Position numbers and translations under genes: made by a program. A model generated the notes under the pieces. That model had not been told where the DNA came from and searched no databases. It worked only from the letters and a program-made list of their open reading frames with translations. From Nanobdellota archaeon (GTDB taxonomy: Archaea > Nanobdellota > Nanobdellia > Pacearchaeales > GW2011-AR1), in the NCBI GenBank assembly GCA_022563455.1, contig JADFNI010000001.1, positions 1 to 63,005 on the forward strand: a stretch of 63,005 bases of DNA. Direction: 5' to 3'. This document shows positions 58,533 to 63,005 of the stretch, in pieces (the first letter of the stretch is position 1; each line of letters opens with the position of its first letter).

Positions 58533-60083
58533 TTATTCTTCTAATTGTCTTGCTATATCTGCAAACGCTGGCCTAGATACTAAAACTCCTGTTGTAATTC
58601 CGATTATTGTAGTTATTGCGAAACCCTTTAGAAGGCCTGCTGATGCTGCACCGATTCCCATGAATCCTAGAAGGCCTGTTAAAGGAATCATTGCAACTGT
58701 TGTTGTTGCGAACGCTGTCACGATTATGAAAAGCGCTTTTTTAATTCGTGCCTTTGCTGAGTCTCGTTTGTCTCGTGCCTCATCTAAGATAATTATTTGT
58801 GAATCTATACCCGTACCTATTGCAGCAATTATTCCGGCAATTGAAGGAAGGTCTAAATTCCACCCGATAAGCGATGCAACACCCAATATTATTAAAACTT
58901 CAGATAATGAAACTGTGACTAATGCTGCAGAGATTTTTAATTTTCGATATCTTACAAAAACAATTATTGAAACTGCGATAATTGCAAATATTCCTCCGAG
59001 CATTATTTGTCTTGTAAATTCCCCCCCTAATTTTGGAGAGATTTTGTCAAGCTTTACTATGTCTAATTTATATGGAAGAGATCCGGTTATGAGAATTGTT
59101 TGAAGTCTTTTCATTTCTTCATTTGCATTAGCTATTGCATCTTGTCTTGTTAAACCTGAGCCTGAGCCTGAAATTGATATTTGGGTTGCGACTACTCCTT
59201 TTAAGCTAATACCTATATTTAGAGAAGATATTAATTGGTCGTCGATAAAAAAGTCTAGTTGCTTGCTTAAATAAGAGCCATTGACTTTTAAATCTCCAGT
59301 TACATCTGCATGATGCTTCGCTGCTTCCTCACTTAAATAAATTGTAAATTGGAATGTACAAATATCTCCTGAAGATCCTCTAGATCTCTGACAGTTTGTT
59401 ATTAGTGCTTCAGTACCTGATCTTGCTACTCTTGTTATGTCTTTATCTCCCCCAATAAATACCGTTTCGTTTCCGATTTTTGCTTCAAACTTTCCTTGCT
59501 CCGAAATTAATTCTTCTAAATCTTTTGGAGTTGAGCCTGCAATTTCTACACCCATTAATCGATCTCCAGAGGAAGTTAAAACCTTAAAGAATTTTACATC
59601 AGAAAAACCATAGACATTTAATCTTTGCTCAGATACTGCTATAAGATCCTCTAATTCTTCTTCTGTTAATCTTTGATCTGCTTTGACTAAAGCACGCGAG
59701 CCTCCTTGTAAATCTAATCCGCTTTTTATTCTAGTATTGGGTATTTCTTTTACAGAGATTTGATCTGCTAAAGAACTTGAATATAGATTTATTATTTCTG
59801 GGTTGTTTGTTATTGTTATTATTACTTTTTCTGTTGTATTCTTTGGAATGTTTCTTATTTTTTCTATTTGGGATCTATAATCTTCAAGATTTGTTATTGA
59901 AACTCCATTTATTCCTGTGATGGTCATGCCTTCCCTAAGGCCATCTTCTCTAATTGTTGTGTTTCTCTCTACAGAATCTACGAGAACCCCTTCGCTTAAG
60001 AAAATTGGGGGAATCGAAAAAATTGAAATTAAGGATAAAATTACTGCTATTATTAATATCCAAATTCTGAAAGTTATTTTCAT
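58533..60083 (-). CDS. secD: Protein translocase accessory subunit SecD
   Basis: A 516-residue RND-type protein. KSGLDLQGGSRALV is the D1 motif, a large periplasmic-type domain follows, and AGIIAAIGTGIDSQIIILDEARD is the D4 motif. The N-terminal 40-120 region has a PDZ-like segment. It uses the membrane potential to aid export together with SecF, lying just downstream. I choose the ATG 60083 (MKITFRIW), which overlaps the secF TGA. Length is typical for archaea. Confidence 0.94.
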   Translation of the reverse strand: MKITFRIWILIIAVILSLISIFSIPPIFLSEGVLVDSVERNTTIREDGLREGMTITGINGVSITNLEDYRSQIEKIRNIPKNTTEKVIITITNNPEIINLYSSSLADQISVKEIPNTRIKSGLDLQGGSRALVKADQRLTEEELEDLIAVSEQRLNVYGFSDVKFFKVLTSSGDRLMGVEIAGSTPKDLEELISEQGKFEAKIGNETVFIGGDKDITRVARSGTEALITNCQRSRGSSGDICTFQFTIYLSEEAAKHHADVTGDLKVNGSYLSKQLDFFIDDQLISSLNIGISLKGVVATQISISGSGSGLTRQDAIANANEEMKRLQTILITGSLPYKLDIVKLDKISPKLGGEFTRQIMLGGIFAIIAVSIIVFVRYRKLKISAALVTVSLSEVLIILGVASLIGWNLDLPSIAGIIAAIGTGIDSQIIILDEARDKRDSAKARIKKALFIIVTAFATTTVAMIPLTGLLGFMGIGAASAGLLKGFAITTIIGITTGVLVSRPAFADIARQLEE

Positions 60084-61093
60084 TGTTGTTCCATGTGCCA
60101 TTTAAGAATTGAAGCATTAGTTACCCATGTGTTGAATAGATCGATTGTAAGCCCTATTAGAAGGATTATAAAAATTTGATTTAGAACTGAGCCGAAAGAA
60201 TAGACTACAATTAATGCAGTTGTTACGGCGGTGATTGAGGTTAATGTCATCGTTGTTCCTGTTTTGAAGGCTCCAAGAAGTGCTTCATTTATACTTTCTC
60301 TTTTTCGAAGAAGTCTTGTTGTTAGAAGGATATCTGTGTCAACCGAGTAACCTATGAGCATTAAGAACGCTACGATTCCTGCAGTGGACAATTTCATGCC
60401 GATGATATTTACTACTGCCAAAGTCATAGTAATCCCTGCGAAGGCTGAAAGCATTACTGCAAAAGCTGGAACCGAATTTTTGATATAGAGATAAATTAAA
60501 TATGAAATAAATGCTATGAAAATAATTCCTGAAATTATTGGATTAATGGATAAGAAAAATTTTCCCATGAAAAAGCCAAAGAGGATATTTATGAAAATTA
60601 CTTTTGCCTTTAGCTTTTTGCCTTTAGCAAAAATTACAAACACTACTGCTGCCATCCAGAAAAACGCTAGAAGAACTGCAACTATTAGTTGTTTGTAAAA
60701 ATCATTTGATAATGAGGCGCTTGTTGTTTCTATTGAAGAATTTTCCTCACTTAATTCTTCACCTAAAATTTCTTCTAAAGACGACTTTAGAGTTTCGGTG
60801 TTTTCTTCAGGAGTCGTTATTACTAATTGTAGTTGCCTTCCTGAATTATCTGAAATTGTTTTTATTTCGAAGTCGCTAAGATTATTTAATAGAAGATCTT
60901 CAAGCTCTGTTGACGACATGCTTGTGAATATACTTATTGAAGTTCCTCCAGTTAAAGATACGTCTTTTAAGATAACGTCGCCAGTTTGGAAATAAAAAAC
61001 GGATAGGAATATGAATGAAGCTAAAAGTAAAACTATTGGAGCGATTAGCATTTTCTTGTAATTGTTGTCGTACCACTTTTCGAAATCTTTCAT
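60080..61093 (-). CDS. secF: Protein translocase accessory subunit SecF
   Basis: A 337-residue RND-type protein with six predicted helices. The first loop includes VSLTGGTSISIFTSMSSTELEDLLLNNL (the LTGG motif) and the D4 region is LIGYSVDTDILLTTRLLRKRESINEAL. It starts with ATG 61093 and overlaps secD by ATGA, so both are translated together as in many archaea. It works with SecD and SecY in export. Confidence 0.94.
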   Translation of the reverse strand: MKDFEKWYDNNYKKMLIAPIVLLLASFIFLSVFYFQTGDVILKDVSLTGGTSISIFTSMSSTELEDLLLNNLSDFEIKTISDNSGRQLQLVITTPEENTETLKSSLEEILGEELSEENSSIETTSASLSNDFYKQLIVAVLLAFFWMAAVVFVIFAKGKKLKAKVIFINILFGFFMGKFFLSINPIISGIIFIAFISYLIYLYIKNSVPAFAVMLSAFAGITMTLAVVNIIGMKLSTAGIVAFLMLIGYSVDTDILLTTRLLRKRESINEALLGAFKTGTTMTLTSITAVTTALIVVYSFGSVLNQIFIILLIGLTIDLFNTWVTNASILKWHMEQQ

Positions 61094-61206
61094 TGTAATA
61101 AATAGATAAATATGAGATTTTAAATGTTTGGTGTTTTTTGGCTTCGTGGAAAGGTTTATGTAATGTAAATGTTTAGATAATCTAGGTATTAAAAGGAGGT
61201 TGATTG

Positions 61207-61473
61207 ATGGAAGGAAATGTTTGTAAAACTTGTGGCGGAAATTGTATGTTCTGTAAAGTTACTCTAGTCGTTGGTTCTTTAGTGATTGTCGCACTTGCTT
61301 GGACGCTATCTCTATGGTGGGATATTCTTTATAGTAAGATTGCAATAACTGTTGTTGCTTTAGTTGTATCTATGACAATGTTTTGCCCTTGTAAAAATGA
61401 GGGAGGAGCTAACGCAATGAAAGCGCCAGCCGCTGTGGTTGCAAAGCCTGCTGCTAAAGCAGCTGTTGTTTAA
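61207..61473 (+). CDS. Small cysteine-rich membrane protein (88 aa)
   Basis: I do not recognise this protein. It starts MEGNVCKTCGGNCMFCKV with a C-x2-C-x3-C-x2-C pattern, has two hydrophobic segments (about 18-38 and 42-58), then CPC, and an Ala/Lys/Pro-rich tail (APAAVVAKPAAKAAVV). A strong Shine-Dalgarno AGGAGGT lies at 61194-61200, 6 nt before ATG 61207, unlike most genes here. The cysteines could bind metal or a redox centre. Its tail resembles tails of histone-like or membrane-surface proteins; no function is assigned. Confidence 0.72.
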   Translation: MEGNVCKTCGGNCMFCKVTLVVGSLVIVALAWTLSLWWDILYSKIAITVVALVVSMTMFCPCKNEGGANAMKAPAAVVAKPAAKAAVV

Positions 61474-61511
61474 ACAATATAAATTTTATTTTTATTTTTT
61501 TTAGAATTGAT

Positions 61512-61654
61512 TTTCGGACTCGAAGGTTCGATTCCATTATTTGCTTAGATGCGCGGACTGCTCAAGATCATCTCTTTGTTTATGTTTATTTTATCAAAGA
61601 GTTAATCTTTCGGACTCGAAGGTTCGATTCCATTATTTGCTTAGATGCGCGGAC
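61512..61654. repeat. 47-bp direct repeat of the tRNA-Gly 3' end with hairpin insert
   Basis: Positions 61512-61558 and 61608-61654 are identical over 47 bp. The inner copy holds the last 9 nt of tRNA-Gly and 38 nt of its 3' flank. The 49-nt insert (61559-61607) contains CTCTTTG (61572-61578) pairing with CAAAGAG (61595-61601). The outer copy is a non-functional tRNA end, so only one intact tRNA-Gly is present. Confidence 0.9.
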
Positions 61655-61736
61655 GGGGACTCGAACCCCGGTCAATTGGTTTCTTCAAACTTAAAATATT
61701 TGGAAGCCAATTATTCTGCCACTAAACTATCCACGC
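61646..61736 (-). tRNA. tRNA-Gly (UCC) with a 20-nt intron at 37/38
   Basis: Minus strand: acceptor GCGTGGA pairs with TCCGCGC, discriminator A. Anticodon stem ATTGG/CCAAT, loop with anticodon TCC (Gly). Between A37 and A38 there is a 20-nt intron. A bulge-helix-bulge motif is visible: CTTC pairs with GAAG, with 3-nt bulges CAA and AAA; the usual cuts in these bulges give the expected mature loop. T arm CGGGG, TTCGAGT, CCCCG. A TATA-like CTTTAAAACC lies about 25-30 nt upstream on the minus strand. The mature RNA would be about 71 nt. Confidence 0.9.
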
Positions 61737-61789
61737 ATTAAAGGTAATATCCTTAAGAGGGTTTTAAAGTTTATCGTTGTATATTGCAA

Positions 61790-61865
61790 CGCTCACGGCA
61801 GGATTTGAACCTGCGACTTCTTCCTTAGGAGGGAAGCACTCTAATCCAGGCTGAGTTACGCGAGC
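61790..61865 (-). tRNA. tRNA-Arg (CCU)
   Basis: Minus strand: acceptor GCTCGCG pairs with CGTGAGC (one G-T), discriminator G. Anticodon stem CTTCC/GGAAG with loop CTCCTAA, anticodon CCU (Arg). T arm GCAGG, TTCAAAT, CCTGC. No intron. CCA is not encoded. The 5' end directly follows a copy of the tRNA-Leu 3' end. A TATA-like AATTATAAAAATC on the minus strand (about 61904-61916) would start transcription near 61886, giving a short leader. Confidence 0.92.
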
Positions 61866-61984
61866 ATGAGGGAAGGAGGATTCTGCTCACATTTACGTCT
61901 TGAGATTTTTATAATTGTTCAAAACCTAAACGATCGCCCCCGTAACGGGTGTTCTCATTCTTTCTCATGAGGGAAGGAGGATTC
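61865..61984. repeat. 19-bp direct repeat of the tRNA-Leu 3' end between tRNA-Arg and tRNA-Leu
   Basis: Positions 61865-61883 and 61966-61984 are identical over 19 bp. The inner copy is the last 17 nt of tRNA-Leu plus 2 nt of flank, and the outer copy abuts the 5' end of tRNA-Arg. The 82-nt insert (61884-61965) contains a GC-rich hairpin (CCCG/CGGG around 61937-61950) and a TATA-like element for tRNA-Arg. Removing one copy and the insert would leave tRNA-Leu and tRNA-Arg about 2 nt apart. Confidence 0.82.
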
Positions 61985-62050
61985 GAACCCCCGTAGGCAT
62001 AAGCCAACAGATCTTGAGTCTGCCCCGTTTGACCGCTCCGGCATTCCCTC
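61968..62050 (-). tRNA. tRNA-Leu (CAA)
   Basis: Minus strand: acceptor GAGGGAA pairs with TTCCCTC, discriminator A. Anticodon loop CTCAAGA gives anticodon CAA (Leu), stem GCAGA/TCTGT. The long variable arm TTGGCTTATGCCTAC marks class II. T arm GGGGG, TTCGAAT, CCTCC. No intron or encoded CCA. Its transcript likely begins from TATA-like CCTTTTTATATC (62077-62088). Confidence 0.93.
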
Positions 62051-62142
62051 TGGATCTAAATTTAGTGGGAGAGATTGATATAAAAAGGTGTTGCTAACTC
62101 GAGAATATGAATTCTTTTATACACCTTGATATTAAATAACTA

Positions 62143-62625
62143 ATGGAGAAGAAGCGAGTTTTAATGACCTTAGTGTTATACCATGATTCTAAAAACAGTA
62201 GAATTCTTTTGGGTCAACATAAAAGAGGGCCAGGAAAAGGAAAATGGAATGGATTTGGGGGTAAAGTTGAAGATGGTGAGACACTTACTAGATCTGCAAG
62301 ACGCGAACTTTTTGAAGAGGCAAACATAATAGCAGGAGATATGGAGAAAGTCGGAGTTTTAGAATTTGAAGATGTAAATTTTAAAAAAGAAATATGGGAA
62401 GTCCATTTTTTTAGGATCATGAAGATTTATGGAGATCCTCGAGAGAGTGAAGAAATGAGGCCCCGATGGTTTGGGGTAGACTTTATTCCTTATAAGGAAA
62501 TGTGGGACGATGATAAATATTGGATGCCTTTGTTTTTAGAAGGAAAGAATTTTTCTGGAAAGTTTTTATTTGATACAGAAGGTTCTATGATTAGTCATGA
62601 AATTAATATTAATAAAAAGCTTTAA
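62143..62625 (+). CDS. Nudix hydrolase, MutT/MTH1-like
   Basis: A 160-residue protein. The Nudix box GKWNGFGGKVEDGETLTRSARRELFEEANI is complete (G-x5-E-x7-R-E-x-x-E-E), and VLYHDSKNSRILLGQHKRGPGKGKWNGFGG is close to MTH1/8-oxo-dGTP or 2-hydroxy-ATP hydrolases with the WNGFGGK motif. It sanitises oxidised nucleotides. Its stop lies within the TATA box of the 5S rRNA gene. Confidence 0.88.
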   Translation: MEKKRVLMTLVLYHDSKNSRILLGQHKRGPGKGKWNGFGGKVEDGETLTRSARRELFEEANIIAGDMEKVGVLEFEDVNFKKEIWEVHFFRIMKIYGDPRESEEMRPRWFGVDFIPYKEMWDDDKYWMPLFLEGKNFSGKFLFDTEGSMISHEININKKL

Positions 62626-62629
62626 AAAC
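62620..62629 (+). promoter_or_regulatory. TATA box of the 5S rRNA gene
   Basis: The sequence CTTTAAAAAC lies about 25-29 nt before the 5S start. It overlaps the stop codon of the Nudix gene (TAA at 62623-62625), an example of the tight packing in this genome. Confidence 0.55.
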
Positions 62630-62648
62630 CGATAATCTCTAGGAATAT

Positions 62649-62763
62649 TAGACGGCCATAGTGGTTTGGTCACACCTGATCCCATTCCGAACTCAGAAGT
62701 TAAGCAAGCCTCCGTTTCTAGCTGTACTGTACTTTGTACGGGAAACTAGGAAAGCTGTCCACC
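62649..62763 (+). rRNA. rrf: 5S ribosomal RNA
   Basis: The region has the conserved 5S core: CGGCCATAG near the 5' end, CACCTGATCCCATTCCGAAC and CTCAGAAGTTAAGC in the loop B/C part, and a 3' strand ending GCTGTCC that pairs with GACGGC. The gene is about 112-115 nt; exact ends are approximate. It stands away from any 16S or 23S gene in this window, which is common in archaea of this kind. A T-rich terminator (CCTTTTCTTATTC) follows. Confidence 0.9.
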
Positions 62764-62830
62764 TTTTCTTATTCAACTTTGATTTTTATTAGGGTAAGGT
62801 TTTTAAATGGATTTCTATTTTCGCAGTAAT

Positions 62831-63005
62831 ATGAAAATATCGGTTATAGGTACAGGGTATGTAGGACTGGCTACAGCAACAGTATTTGCAGAACTGGGAA
62901 ATGATGTAATTGCTGCTGATATTGATAAGGATAAGATTGAAAAACTGAATAAAGGAATAATGCCTATTTTTGAGCCTGGTCTGAAAGAATTAGTAAAGAG
63001 AAATA
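62831..63005 (+). CDS. UDP-glucose/GDP-mannose dehydrogenase family protein, partial
   Basis: The first 58 residues read ISVIGTGYVGLATATVFAELGNDVIAADIDKDKIEKLNKG, i.e. the NAD-binding start (G-x-G-x-x-G), followed by MPIFEPGLKELV (F-E-P-G-L). This is the UDP-glucose 6-dehydrogenase or UDP-ManNAc dehydrogenase family, which makes uronic acids for glycans. It runs off the right edge. The ATG 62831 follows TATA-like TTTTTAAATGG (62799-62809). Confidence 0.9.
   Translation, partial: MKISVIGTGYVGLATATVFAELGNDVIAADIDKDKIEKLNKGIMPIFEPGLKELVKRN

Noticed and set aside
61512..61654. Integrated element att site at tRNA-Gly
   Set aside because: Only 49 nt lie between the repeats, so no element is present. 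A scar cannot be excluded, but simple excision would leave one copy.
61541..61741. Open frame over the tRNA-Gly region on the plus strand
   Set aside because: It runs through a tRNA gene and a direct repeat and has no protein-like sequence.

Overview
The window reads as a gene-dense, AT-rich archaeal chromosome. It carries aIF5A, eL40, a large archaeal-order ribosomal operon with eS4, eL32, eL19 and aIF1, SecD/SecF, AglB, TATA boxes about 25 nt upstream of many start codons (leaderless mRNAs), and a tRNA with a bulge-helix-bulge intron. The compactness, the absence of an Rpp29 gene between aIF1 and uS17, and the P0/P1 tails ending in LASLFG suggest a DPANN lineage such as Pacearchaeota or Woesearchaeota. 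That placement is inference.

Layout. 1-2753: FKBP-type isomerase (partial), aIF5A, eL40, a site-2-type protease and an unknown gene. 2868-4812: uL1-uL10-P1 operon with a structured leader. 4971-9392: ApbE-like protein, tRNA-Ser, cyclophilin, AI-2E-family protein and two unknown genes. 9608-22211: S10/spc-type ribosomal operon (uL3 to uL15) with two unknown genes embedded in it. 22257-25064: SecY, an EMC3/DUF106 protein and a SpoIIM-like protein. 25189-28954: lipid-linked GlcNAc-phosphate transferase and the AglB oligosaccharyltransferase. 28957-58073: a surface-glycan locus of about 29 kb with glycosyltransferases, NDP-sugar enzymes, methyltransferases, a flippase and three large multi-domain fusions. 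58070-61093: a small membrane protein, then SecD and SecF. 61207-63005: a small membrane protein, three tRNAs, a Nudix hydrolase, 5S rRNA and the start of a nucleotide-sugar dehydrogenase.

Working together. The lipid carrier transferase, AglB, flippase and glycosyltransferases form an N-glycosylation or S-layer glycan system. Gmd, a GDP-fucose-synthase-like protein, a GDP-mannose-3,5-epimerase-like protein, a HddC-CBS-HddA fusion and a fucosyltransferase-family GT11 point to GDP-linked deoxyhexoses or heptoses. A CMP-sugar synthetase adds an acidic-sugar branch. SecY, SecD, SecF and the EMC3-type insertase supply the protein substrates.

The most unusual feature is at gene boundaries. (1) Three loci (aIF5A, uL2, uL5) carry a related leader ORF of 27-28 codons that ends in a hairpin with the Shine-Dalgarno motif in its loop; its stop codon overlaps the next start. 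(2) At several boundaries (aIF5A start, secY end, SpoIIM end, both ends of tRNA-Ser, tRNA-Gly end, tRNA-Leu end) a piece of the gene end is present twice as a direct repeat around a short insert holding a hairpin, and in places a TATA box. At secY the two end types encode the same residues with different codons. These repeats look like one process, and I do not know a described system that matches it; assembly artefact must be excluded first.
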